Below are positions 26,980 to 43,796 of a stretch of 64,000 bases of DNA, piece by piece. Below the pieces are notes generated by a model. It searched no databases, was not told the origin of the DNA, and saw nothing but the letters and a program-made list of their open reading frames with translations. Numbering within the stretch: the stretch's first letter is position 1; each line of letters opens with the position of its first letter. This DNA is from Mortierella alpina (Eukaryota > Mortierellomycota > Mortierellomycetes > Mortierellales > Mortierellaceae). The translations under genes were made by a program, and so were the position numbers. Where the stretch lies: NCBI GenBank assembly GCA_029449245.1, contig JANATF010000003.1, positions 682,001-746,000 on the forward strand. The letters run 5' to 3'.

Positions 26980-29602
26980 CGTTTAGACCGAGACTACTGG
27001 CAATGCGGGGATTCTTGTAAGGCGCAGGCGTAACGATGTTTGCGGGTTCTGAGGGGATATGGGATTCAAAAGGAGTAACTTGGGTTGCGGATTGAGAAAG
27101 GAATAGACGAACAGGTTGCGATATTTATCCTGTACAGATGTTCTTCAGACATGGAGTTGGACGGCGGATGCCAGGGACGCCCGCAATGGCCATGGTTGTT
27201 AGAATTGCGTTTGCGTGTTCGTGCTCATTCTATTCCAGGAAGAGAATATCCGAGATCAAAGTAAAGTATATTAGGGTTCGATGGCTGGTGCACGCTGAGC
27301 GATGCGCTCCCCTTATTTTTTCATATCCCGCAATTGGGAACCTGTTCTCATAGCCAAAATCCACAGCTCGTACAGCGAAGCAGATCAAATGTATGTGTAC
27401 TGTACACGTCGTCTTTGAGACGGTGTGGAAGCATCTTAATAAATACTGCTGCTTGAGAAGATATTTAGTATTAACCGTCTGGGTCGTGCTCAATAGGCGC
27501 AATGATAAAGGCATATCAGACTGAGGCAATGTTGCCTGGTAGTCATGCATGAAAGGGGAGGCGGCCATAGAAGTAGCGGTCTATGGTGTTATGGGGTTTT
27601 GAACAATCTCGTGTATGGTACACGGTGGCAAGTACAGTGTGTCTAACCATGATGAATGTTGTGTGAGGGCTGTCTGAGCCAGGGGCATGGCAAATTCATA
27701 ACGCTCTGAGTGTGTATCGCTCTCTCGAGTCTCGGCTCATGTCAATGCACACTGTAATCATTCACCTTCGAGATTAAACGCTTGCTTCGCCAGATATTCA
27801 GTAAACACATAGTTCAATTCAAACGCACAATGGAGCGCGCATGCATACATAGGGGTGGAAAATATGCAGAGAGCCGCGCTGCAGCGACACCATGGAAAGC
27901 GCCAGTGACCTCGGTCCATGCAGGTGAGCAAATGGATACTTCAGAATCAGCCTTTTTCTGCTCTTTCTGTTCTTTCTGAGCACTGGTGATTACCTCATAG
28001 AAGTAGCCAGTAGCAGTGGATGTCAGAAACGAGCCGAGAAGGCTGGCCGCCGAAAGTTGCAGTACCCGTGGACTTTTTCGCTTTGTTACATTTCTTTGTT
28101 ACATCTGTTAAGAAGTAGCTAGCTATCTATGACTTGAGGATCTAGAAAGTTGAATTCAAGACCAAGGGCACGAACCACCCTTCACGAAGTTCCTCGTTCA
28201 GTGCTTTCAGCGAGTGAAGTCCCATAGCCAGCCAGCACTAGATGCAAGAAAGCACAGTGCGTTCAGAAAGATTTTGTTGATTGTTTTGATTTTGGAGGGC
28301 AATTTGATTTTCCCAACGACGGGGGTCCCGTCTTTTGGTACGGGTGCATTCACTTATTTTTCGCTATGCATGTATGCAGAGCATTGCATGGTGACTCAGA
28401 GCTGACCAATTTCTTGTTGCCTCGCACCGGCAGCTCATAGGGAATACAGAACTGTAGACCTAATCCCATATTTTGAGCAGGACACAAACTAGTCGGGAGA
28501 GTTGAACACCACAATCCCTGCATGAGGGTCTCACTTTTTAAGCACCCGAATACATTGCTATGCAGTCGAGACAGCTTTTCAGTTTGCTCTTGCAACAGCT
28601 CTCTCTCCAAAACAACAACCGTCGTCGCTCTCTCTACGCGACAATAACAGAAAATAAAAATGTAGTGCACAACTTCACCGGCTAAACAACCTGCAATATA
28701 CCCATGTACTGTGAAGTTGGAAAAAGAGCGAACTGAGGAATGCATGCACCCTATGATACCTTTGGATTGGTATTGTATTTTGCCGCCATAATGTAGTACC
28801 GTATATCATACCGAATTTTGAACTTGAACGTTGTTAATAGCCCTCTACTGTACATGTGAGATCTGCAGTGAGTAGGAGCATTGTGTTTTCGTGGCTCACA
28901 GTAACAATAAGAATAGAGCTGGGTTATGTTCGCCGCTTGTTTTGAAGTGGTCTTCAATCCGTAGACTGTGGTAACTGCTATGGGACAAGAGCGACCTGGA
29001 CTCCGCCATGCCAACCTTCTGGACCAAACTATGGGATACTAATTTATACGAGGTCGGGGGTCGCGCTAGACCTTGTCGTCCACTAACTCGTACTGTTGTT
29101 AGGACCCGTTCAGATGGAGGGAAAAAAAAAAAGAAAAAAAAAAGATGGACATTTACAGATGTACATGAAGCTGGGTCCGAAATTTCGGAATTTGCGCCCC
29201 TTTCTGGTCAAAATGAACCTCGCCTCGACTTCATGAACGAGGTCCTACGACTGTGAGCCCTCTATCATGTCTCCTCTGCCCTGGTCCTCGCCCCGGTCAA
29301 TGTGAACAATCTGGATAGGCATTGAGGGACGCTGTTTGGAAAAACAAGTTGGACAGGACCCGTGCAAAGAGGAACGGAGGACATGGGGCGCCGTGTTGAA
29401 TTACTAGAGAGGGACAAAAGCCCAGACAGTGTTGTTTTGACACAATCCTACAATCCTAGTCGTCGACCGAGACTTCCTTTATCCCTCTTGTCCCTCGCCA
29501 CCCATAAGGACCCCAACCCGAACAAACATTAGACCCTCGTCTCCAGTACGTATCAATATATATTTAAAAGTTTTTTTTTTTTCAAATACTGTAGCCATCA
29601 TT
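26980..29602. other. Gene-poor 2.6-kb stretch
   Basis: No supported gene beyond the promoter of copy E. It contains an A-rich tract at 29124-29143 and many overlapping short frames without family resemblance. It ends at the 3' side of the ABC transporter gene. Confidence 0.5.
27122..27128 (-). promoter_or_regulatory. TATA-like element of copy E
   Basis: Minus strand ATAAATA in GGATAAATATCGC, about 145 bp upstream of the copy E start, a spacing like that of copies C and D. Confidence 0.35.
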
Positions 29603-35179
<5,577 letters not shown>

Positions 35180-35943
35180 GTCTCTGTGAAAGAGTTCAGG
35201 CGTGCAAGAGGGCTGCAAAGGCGAGGGACAGAAGAGAGAGTGAGCGAGCGAGCTAGAGATAGAGCGTGGGAGAGAGATCTCAAGGGGGCAGTGCAAGTGC
35301 AGGACTGAAGAAAAGATGAGAAACGATGAGAAAAGAAGCAGAGACAAGATGGCGAGGGGGTATAAATGCTCTGCGGGAGTTAGAGTTGTGCTAGTGCTCC
35401 GCACATACCGCAGTAAGGTGCGCGCCGCCTTGATGTTCGCACGCTAACCCTAAACCAGGCGGCGACAGTCGACAGCCACAGCCAACAATACACTCCCAGC
35501 AGCTGGGCGCACTCCATCCGGCTCACAGGAAGCGCCGTGAGTTGGAATTAGGTTTGACATGTCCGAGGTCAGGTCACAAACGATACACACCTGTGCCGTG
35601 GCGAGGCAACGTGCTCTTATCTTCCGGCACATACCTCATGCACACTACAGTACAGAGTGCGTAGCCTGTTCGTTCGTTTGGGAACACAGTGCTTAGAGCT
35701 GCGGAAGTGCACAGCAACCAGAGAAAGCTTTAATTTGCATGTAGTCTGCATCAGCCTGTGATTGCGGCTGCGTCCCATTTGAAATGGAGGAATCAGCAGC
35801 AGCGGGATTCTGATGCATAACAGCACGGTCCATGTTTGACAGAATGGGAACACATCATTAGGCGAGTTGTGTTCTGACGAGAGAAACACAAAGAAAATGG
35901 GATTGGCGTGTCACCAGAGTTCGAGACACTGGGAGGGGACTCT
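35180..35943. other. Promoter region of the ABC transporter
   Basis: Contains a purine-rich (GA) tract at about 35217-35330 directly upstream of the transporter start and a plus-strand TATAAATG at 35361-35368. No gene recognised. Confidence 0.5.
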
Positions 35944-37594
35944 CTACTCTCTCCACCTGAGGTTCCGCCTGTACCTCCTGAGCTCCTCCGTGGTCAGTGA
36001 GGCCGTGTACCAACTATGACACTCCTCCAGGTACTCAAACACCTTGCCCACAGCCGTGCCTGGGACCTTATCGTGGTCGTGTGCTAAAGGAGTAACAATG
36101 ATCAAAGATCCTGAGTCAGCATGATGCGGAGTAAATATCCTGGCGCGCGCTTCCCTCGCAGATGCAATGGATACTTTACTTGGGACAACTTCTCCATTCT
36201 CGCCCACTCTTCGGCTCTCATCGCCGCTGACAAAGAACCACGAGTGCTAATTCGGTCGTGACAAGGACAGCGAGTCGGAGAAAAAGAAAGTTACTAAAGA
36301 GTGCATGCACACTGCTGACACGTGTTTTTCTCTCCATCTCGCAGGATCCTGTCAATAACGAACCTCCTTCAGCCAGCGTCCGTCCTTATATCTATGATAA
36401 TCCTTGCCAGTAACACCATCCAGAAGCGCCACTCCTTGAACTCGCCGCATAAACTCTGGTCCTAAGTATATGAACAACGCTACCACATGTCAAGCAACGA
36501 ATAAAAAAAAAATACTCGTAATTTTGCATTGAAACAACAAAAAAAAAAGGTCGGAACTTACGAATCGCGTCAAAGAGGTCGAGTGTAGCGCGTGTCCCTG
36601 CACTGAAACTAACAAACATCACGCATTCTGCGTTGGAACGGCTATAATACCAGGACAGCGTGGCGAAAGGATGTAAGGACCACAGGTAGGAAAGTCAATA
36701 CAACGCTTTTCCAAAACAGCGCTTAATGATGATTAGCATTTCCCCGAGGATCGTGTGGTATCGAGTGTTCACTGACCGAATAATGTCCTCCCAAACTCTT
36801 AGAACATGATGAGCCCGGGTCTTGTCAGACTTTACCAACCCACCGCCATGATTGATGTCGCAAAGAAGGACCGCCCATCCCAAGTGTAAGGCCCTCTCGA
36901 TATACGGTAGCTGGGTTGCATAATTCCATTGATCTTTCTCCCCGTTCGTAAACAGTTTCCTCGCCCACTGTCCTGGTGCCACCTCTCCCAACCCCTGGAC
37001 AATCACAAGCAGGTTGGGATTAAGCATGGCGTCGCGCCTATATCCAAGAATGCGTGTGAGTGTTGGTTCAAGCCCGAAGACTCTTTGCCTGCTCGTCCGA
37101 CTTGGAGTCGAGCATGTACAAGCAGGCGCAAACCTCAATCATACGTCACAAAGATGTGCGGGCACGACTGCTCACTCCTCCTCCTACGCGTCTGGACCTG
37201 ATCGAACGGGATTGGGTACCGCAAAAACTTGTACTTCCTCATCAGCATGGTGTGGAGGTGGTCCTTGATCATGACTGTGGAGTGCAAATTCGAGCTGTTA
37301 GTTACATGCCCTGGAACAGTGAACCTCTGTTACCTCTGTACGGCACAGCATCTCTCCTTACGGTGAACATATTCATAGTGCGACTCGTGGAGCTTAAAGT
37401 TGAAGAGATTCCCTGCGAAGAAGCAAATCAGTGGCAGTGATGAGCGGCGGTGATAACAGATGGATACACGCGAAGGCTTTATGTCGAGCGAAGGACTAAC
37501 CATTCCTGTCCACGAAATCGTTGTTGGAGTTGAAGTGCCAGCCCTGCTCCTTGTACCACTGCTCGTGCTGCTTCAAACTGAATGATCCAGCCAT
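35944..37594 (-). CDS. Arb2/FAM172-like domain protein
   Basis: 338-aa protein of the Arb2/FAM172 alpha/beta-hydrolase-like group. In fission yeast Arb2 works with Argonaute in heterochromatin RNAi; whether this protein does is unknown. Seven exons: 37594-37501, 37412-37362, 37274-37145, 37037-36777, 36641-36562, 36461-36364, 36246-35944, in frame throughout. Support comes from MAGSFSLKQHEQWYKEQGW at the start, then KLHESHYEYVH, the strand-turn CPHIFVTRDAMLNPNLLVI-VQGLGEVAPGQWAR that is typical of the family, LGWAVLLCDIN, and a C-terminal GTAVGKVFEYLEE helix. The serine position around VMFVSFSAGT may match the family's nucleophile-elbow region. Two donors are non-consensus (GTCAGT at 36776, GTTCGT at 36363), so small exon-edge errors are possible. 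Confidence 0.75.
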
Positions 37595-37855
37595 CCTGGG
37601 TTTGTTACTGTTGGCTTTCAGGTCGTTGGAGTGTCGTTGTAAGTGTACCTGGGGACAACGAGTCAAGGACGAAGGGGTATTGTGGTGCGGGGAGAGGGAA
37701 ACAAAAAACAAAAAGTAAAAAGCAGAATTGACCACACACACATCATTTAGAATCAGCAGTCCCATGGGAATGGGGTGGCAATTTGTAACTTTATTTCATT
37801 CAAGTCGGCCTTTGGTCTCGTTCTCTCGCTCTCTCGAGTGAGCATATTGTTGTCT

Positions 37856-38437
37856 TCAGAACTTGGCAATGACACCCACACACCCGATCAGGCCCACGGT
37901 GGCAATGCCGCGCCACGGCGAGTACTGGCGGAAGGGGATTCCAAACAGGTGAAAGTTGTCAATCACGCACGAAAACACCAGCTGCGTGCACACAATGATC
38001 GCCGTCGTCGTGCCTGCGCCGAGCTTGGGCAGGGCCAGGATCGTGATAATCACAAAGATAGCTCCCAGAACTCCGCCCGTCCAAGCCCACCACGGGGCCA
38101 GTGCCATTGTCTGAGGCAGATCAGGCGATGGACGGCCCTTGACCTCGATCAAAAAGTAGATGCAGGACGTTATGGCACCTATGTGTATGTAGTCAATGGA
38201 TGGAGTTGAGATTGGAATGAGGCTGTTAATGGGGTTGTCAAGAGAGATAGTAAGGCTGAGCAGTGCGATAATATTTTTAGATCAGGATCCCATACCGATG
38301 CAAAAGACTATGGTGGAGGAAAGGCCCTGGCCGGTATATTGTCCAAGCTTGGCATTGACAGCTCCTTGCGAGGCTGTGGCTACACCTCCAACGATGCAGA
38401 GGAACGCGCAAAAGATGATATTGTCGAGGAGAGACAT
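37856..38437 (-). CDS. YdcZ/DUF606-type DMT transporter 1 (half size)
   Basis: 154-aa membrane protein of the drug/metabolite transporter superfamily, DUF606 (YdcZ) branch. Two exons: 38437-38296 and 38178-37856. Four to five hydrophobic helices are visible. Hallmarks are ATASQGAVNAKLGQYTGQG after the first helix, APWWAWTGGVLGAIFVI in the middle, and LVFSCVIDNFHLFG near the end. This matches the ~150-aa bacterial single-repeat type, which works as pairs. A paralog on the same strand starts 3.3 kb upstream (41782). The intron position and phase are identical in both. Substrate unknown. Confidence 0.85.
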
Positions 38438-41126
38438 TTTTCTTGATCTTGCTGTGAGCTGATATTGGCTGGGTAGAGTTTGGGTAGAGTGGGGTGGGTC
38501 AAACGTTGATGGAGTCGTGGCTTAAGCAGAGGGTATCTTGGTGTCGAACTGGCAGAGGAGGGTTGGAGGGGTATTAATGACTAGGTGAGGCAGCCGGCTA
38601 GGAAAGAATAACAAATGGATGGCTGGGCAAGGCGAAAGTTGGCGACAGGGGAAGAGGATATGTACAAGGTCGATCAGAGGCAATGCAAGAATGGCGGTGT
38701 ATGACGAGAAGGTGTATGACGAGGAGCTGCCTGACTAGGACAAGTAGGTGTTAGGAGATGAACAGGGTGGGCTTTCAGAAAAAAGTGCTGTCGGAGTCCG
38801 GGTATTTATTGGTCGCATCAGCAGTATCCCCTTGCCTCCATGGTTCCCGACCCTTGGATCGCCAGCTCCTATTGAGTCGCAAAGAGTGAGTACAGTGGAA
38901 CAGAGTCTGACGGGTGAGTTTATCGGACACTACCCTTGATTCTTAATGACTTGCCTGACCCTCAACTTTTGAATAACGTAACATCAAGAATAGATGGGTA
39001 GAGTAAGAGACGGCAGCGCAACTGCCATTCAATTGCATCCTATTCACCTTCTGCACTTCGCCTCGTGGGTCAAAGAAGATAGAGTAAAGTTTGCCACAGC
39101 GCAAAAAAGGGCCAAAGTTTTTGTGACATAGAAAAGACGGGCAGATTCAACCACGCAATTGTATGCTGCGTATTTGGGGACTCACTCCAATGCATGCACT
39201 TGAATCGACAAAGTATAGTATGTACTTCATTAGAGTATCCTTCATTCTAAATGGAGTGCACGCACGCAGTAGGCGAGCATAGGGGGACCCTTCGCCGCGT
39301 TTGTTTAGACCAATTCACACTGTGCAGCCGCCGTAGACTCGTAGTTGTTTCTCTGATCGATTCTGAGATTTTTCAACATTACTCAGCAGCAGAGGAGGAC
39401 CAACATTCACCATTCGCTCAATATGCCGCAACGATTGTACCGCCAAAACCTCCCTCATTACTTTACCCTGCAAAGCACGATGTTGTACAGGCGATGCATG
39501 TAATGTAGCGCCAAGGTTCCCTCCGTCTGTCTGTCTGTTTTCTCTCTCTAGAGTAACAAGAAGTGACAATCGACTGTGACGAAAAACGCGGGGAACTTTT
39601 TTTTTTCTTCTTTCCTTACCTGGCTAATTCAATTTGGTGTTCTCGCGAGGGAATACTTTGTTCTTTTTTCTAGCACAGAAAGCATTGAGTGAGATCGGTA
39701 GTTTGGGTTTCCTCGTTTCCTTCAGATCAACTCTTTTTTTTTTTTTTTTTTTTTTTGTTTTTTTTTTGCACTCGCAAGGTTCAAACCTCTCAAAGACCAG
39801 TTATGAGCTCGCCCAAACTCACCAAAACGCAGCCTTTTCTTTTTTCCGTGTCCGTGCCACTTTGGCGATGTTTGTTTTGAATCTTACTCAAACGTACATC
39901 TTCGGCCCTGAGCAAGCCTTGTCTGACTATCGCGACCTTCCGATAGGGTCTTTTCAACCGAACCATCAACAACATGCATGATTCTGTCCTTTTTGTTTTT
40001 GCGTGCAGTTCCTGTGTTTGTATGTTTTTTGTTGTTGTTGCTTGATTGCACTTCTTTAAAGTCGCGTTCAACCGTCGAAAAAGCAGCATTGAAAAAAAAG
40101 CGGGGGGCTAACTTCCCTTTCTCCCTTCTTCTCCACAAAGCATTTGTAAGACCTGTCGGCTTGTAACCTACACGCGCCCTGTAAAAGGCAGGGGCGGCGC
40201 GGAAAAGACCTCCTTTTGTATACTTCCCCACCTTTCCGATTCCGACTCTGTCTGCCGTGCAACAGTTGCTTGGGGAGTGAGCCACAACGAAGTAACAGGT
40301 CGTCCTTCAAGCATGCGGGGAGGACCAATCGAACAATAGCTGATGACAAAAAACGCGGGGGATCTTGAACTTTACCTTCACTTTTGTGAGGAGGGACACA
40401 TTTGATCGATACTCTAGGCCAATACTAGTCCTCGGCAGTGCGGGGAACACCGAAAGGATGTGTCGTCTGGACGAGTAAGAACTCGTTCTGCAACTGTTAC
40501 ATTGCCGCGTGACAAGCCATGCACCTCAAGGTCAACGGGCTGCAACTCACAAGGCTAGCCCTGTATTTGCACCCTACCTGCAGTACAGAGCCTTGAAGCA
40601 CAATAGAACGAAAACGATCTCGCTCGCCTTTGGTCCATAATTGATAATATTAATGCTACAGATTTTTGATTCCTCATGGCGCATCATTTTCCTGAATTTA
40701 CTGCTACCCCTAGATAGCTACCACAAGTGATTCGACTACTCTCCACATGCGGTACACGTTTGTAGCGAGGTATAACATAGGATTAGCGCCTCCGTTTTTG
40801 ATAGGTACAGCGCGACTTTGACTTGGCAGTTTTTACCGCATGTTTGGTTCCTGAGAAACGTTTGGGCATTCCATGTCAACAAAGGCGAGCTTCGGGACCA
40901 AAACAAAAACAAGTGCACAGCAAGATAAAAGTGCGAATTTTTTGATGTATTCTGAATAATATTACAACTGGTTACAATGGCCCTCCCTCGGCCTTACTCC
41001 TTCTCTCTCTCTCTCTTTCTCTCGGGCTGTCTGTCACTCCCTCTCCGTACTTGAGGGTCTCCACATCCATCCTTCAGTACCATGGTATGGAAATCGCGTC
41101 GATCGTAATTCGGCAGTTGTTTTCTT
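38438..41126. other. Intergenic between the two DUF606 paralogs
   Basis: 2.7 kb without a supported gene. It holds the promoter side of paralog 1, long T-runs at about 39729-39768, and two copies of an aaaaacgcgggg motif at about 39583 and 40345 whose flanks are also similar. No RNA gene recognised. Confidence 0.5.
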
Positions 41127-41782
41127 CTAAAACTTGGCAATGACGGCCACGCAGCCGATCAACCCAACCGTGGCAAGAAGGCGCCAAATGGTATACTTTC
41201 TGTGAGGGATCCCAAACAGGCTGAAATGATCAATAAAGCACGAGAAAACCAGTTTTGAGCTGATGATAATGGCCGTGGTGGTACCGGAACCAAGTCTTGG
41301 GACAGCTAGGATAGTAATGATGACGAAGCATGCTCCAAGGACTCCACCCGTCCAAGCCCACCAGGGCGCCTTTGTGACCATGAGAGACAGATTGGCTGGG
41401 GGCCGACCCCGGACCTCGATCAAAAAGTAGATGCAAGAAGTGACGGCGCCTACTCGAGCAAAAGCAAAGAAATGAAGGTTAATACCGTCTCTGTAGCATT
41501 TCAGCGTAAGATAAACAGAAAAATGAAAAAACAGCACTTGGCATTACCCATGCAAAAGACAACTGTTGAGGACAATCCTTGACCAGTATATCTTCCAAGA
41601 TTGGCATTGATCGCGCCCTGAGAGGCCGTGGCGACACCACCAATGACACAGAGGAGGGCGCAAAAGAAGACGTTGTCGAGCACCGACATGCGCTTTTGTT
41701 TGATGGAGCGGACCGAGGATTGCCTCGAGATAACCTTAACGCTCGACAGTTCCGTGGCATGAGATCCGTTCTCGTGAATCAT
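41127..41782 (-). CDS. YdcZ/DUF606-type DMT transporter 2 (half size)
   Basis: 185-aa paralog of the gene at 37856, with exons 41782-41548 and 41449-41127. The core is nearly colinear: ATASQGAINANLGRYTGQG, APWWAWTGGVLGACFVI, LVFSCFIDHFSLFG and a shared VGLIGCVAVIAKF end. It differs by an extra ~31-residue polar N-terminus (start at 41782; the ATG at 41689 would give the same length as paralog 1). A TATAAATA lies on the minus strand at about 42098-42091. The two small proteins could form a heterodimer, as DUF606 pairs do in bacteria (inference). Confidence 0.85.
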
Positions 41783-43796
41783 GTTGTGTATGGGTGGAGT
41801 GCTTTGGGCTGTGAGTTCGGATGAAGCTTTGTTCAAAGTGGCGGATCGTAGACGGGTAGTGATATATGTTCAAGAGGCACTGAAGTGTCGGCAAGGAGTG
41901 GGGAGGGGTTGACAGTCGATCTCACTGTTAGGGGTATATGTGTCTGATGCTGAAAAGCAAGGACCTAGAGATGAGTGCCGAGGCGAGGGTGAGTGATCGC
42001 ACGGTCTGTGGACTGGGGAGGAGTGGAGTAGAGAGAGGAAGTGAGGACAAAGAGGTGCGAAGGGTGCGTTTTCTGATATGTCGGAGTTGCAGTATTTATA
42101 CAGTCGAAGCAGCACACACACCATCGCAGTTTGTCGCGTGGAGGTGCAGAATGAGTGGATGATTGAATCGAAGAGAGGGAACAGGTACTGGAAGTAGCGC
42201 GCATAGTCGACTCTATATTGTTTGAGTTGCATTGGCACGCTATACTATAAAAATCTATCGAACTGAATAGTGGTGCCAAAAAACACGGGCAAGGTCGATC
42301 TTGATATTTCTGTTTACCCATACGCTCAGCGTCGTTCGCGTGGCTCCTCTCACTTGCCGCACAAGTAATCAACTATGTTCGGTTTCTAGCCAGCCGTCCT
42401 TTACCATGGCATCATGGCCATGATATGGCCATGACCCAGGGAATTCTGTCAGACCCCTGGTTGAACCTCCGAACCGTCATCTCACTGATCTCAGGCACGA
42501 TCGATCTGAATCCTTCAGACTAAATGCGATTGAAACACCGGTTTTACGAATTCCCAAGGTTAGCTCATCATAAAGTGTAAGTGTTGAACTGCTGAAGACT
42601 TGTTACCGAGAGAACCTTGTTGTCCATTAAGCCAAGCTCTTTGACTGGAGATCAAGGTTCTGTTGAATACAAAAGTGGCCTGAAATGAATCGAGGGATCG
42701 AATGTATCTCGAAAAGGCGGGGAAGATCCACTTTTATTCCCTCTGTGTATGAATGGGCTGCAACTGTATTCAGCGCAGAGGACTAAATACAGGTAGTAGA
42801 CCATCTCATGAAGCCGCGGGGAACTGGGAAATCTCATGCACGCTGACGCCAGGCTTGAGTACAGGCCTCTCATGGCTCTTGAACGGGGTACGTCTGGATG
42901 AGCACTGCGTCTATATTTGTAGCGTCTTGCGGGGGGGGCCGGCCCTATATGGAGTATCTGGAGTTCTAGTGAGGGCGGATCTTCAATCGAGGATCATGAT
43001 ATGATGCAAGGGTAGTCGTGACATGAGACACAATGTACATTCCTTACACACGTGTCGGCCCTGCACAAAGTCCGCCGAGTTCGCAATGCACGCTCGATCC
43101 ATCAAGTCATGAGTAAATCTACGCGTCGTCTAGGGATCAAGGAAAACACGGCGAAGTCATGGTTATACCTCCATCATCAAGCATATACACGGATAACTGT
43201 TTGAGTGCATGTCACTGGTCACGAACGCCCTAACATACACATAACCACTGGAACAAGATAGCTTGTTGTCGGTCATTCCAGAGATCTATAGCATACTGCT
43301 CCTCAAACAACATCCGGAGCGGGGAAGAACCTCCGAGTCCGAGCTACACAAGTGGGGGAGCAAAGAGGTATTGTCAACATAAGTAGTAGTACATGCATAA
43401 TGTTGCGCGCGGGGAACACCACTCCCTTTGCATCTATAGAGTGAGCGCTTTGAATACTGTTGTCGGGAACGATGGGCCTTGGTCGGCGTTCAAGGTTCAT
43501 ACTGAACATTGCCATTCCATCGCGTCGCCACCAGGCGCGGTCTAGAGCATTCGCCGCCGCCGCACTACGACCTGACCCCAACATATATGAAAACTTGCTT
43601 GCTTGCATGAGAGATTGAAGACAATTGTAAGTATGGCCAGTGTTGTCAATATGATAATGATAGTTCTTTATAGAAAGAAGACACTGTCCTTTGGATTCGT
43701 CTTCTCTCTGGAATGTATGTAATATGAGAGTATCTGTATCTTTTTTTTTCCTATTCTTTCCCGTCCCCACCAAAAAAACACTAGCAAAAAAGTACT
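41783..43796. other. Intergenic, no supported gene
   Basis: Promoter side of DMT paralog 2, then about 1.5 kb of unassigned sequence, then the 3' side of the succinyl-CoA ligase gene. A small imperfect tandem repeat of atggccatgat lies near 42413-42434. The open frame at 43303-43773 overlaps the likely 3' UTR of the ligase and shows no family features. Confidence 0.5.

Noticed and set aside
39634-39981. 115-codon plus-strand frame with a long Phe run
   Set aside because: The Phe run is only the T-tract at 39729-39768; no protein character outside it.
43303-43773. 156-codon minus-strand frame
   Set aside because: It lies just downstream of the LSC2 stop in the likely 3' UTR, with no domain and no conserved pattern.
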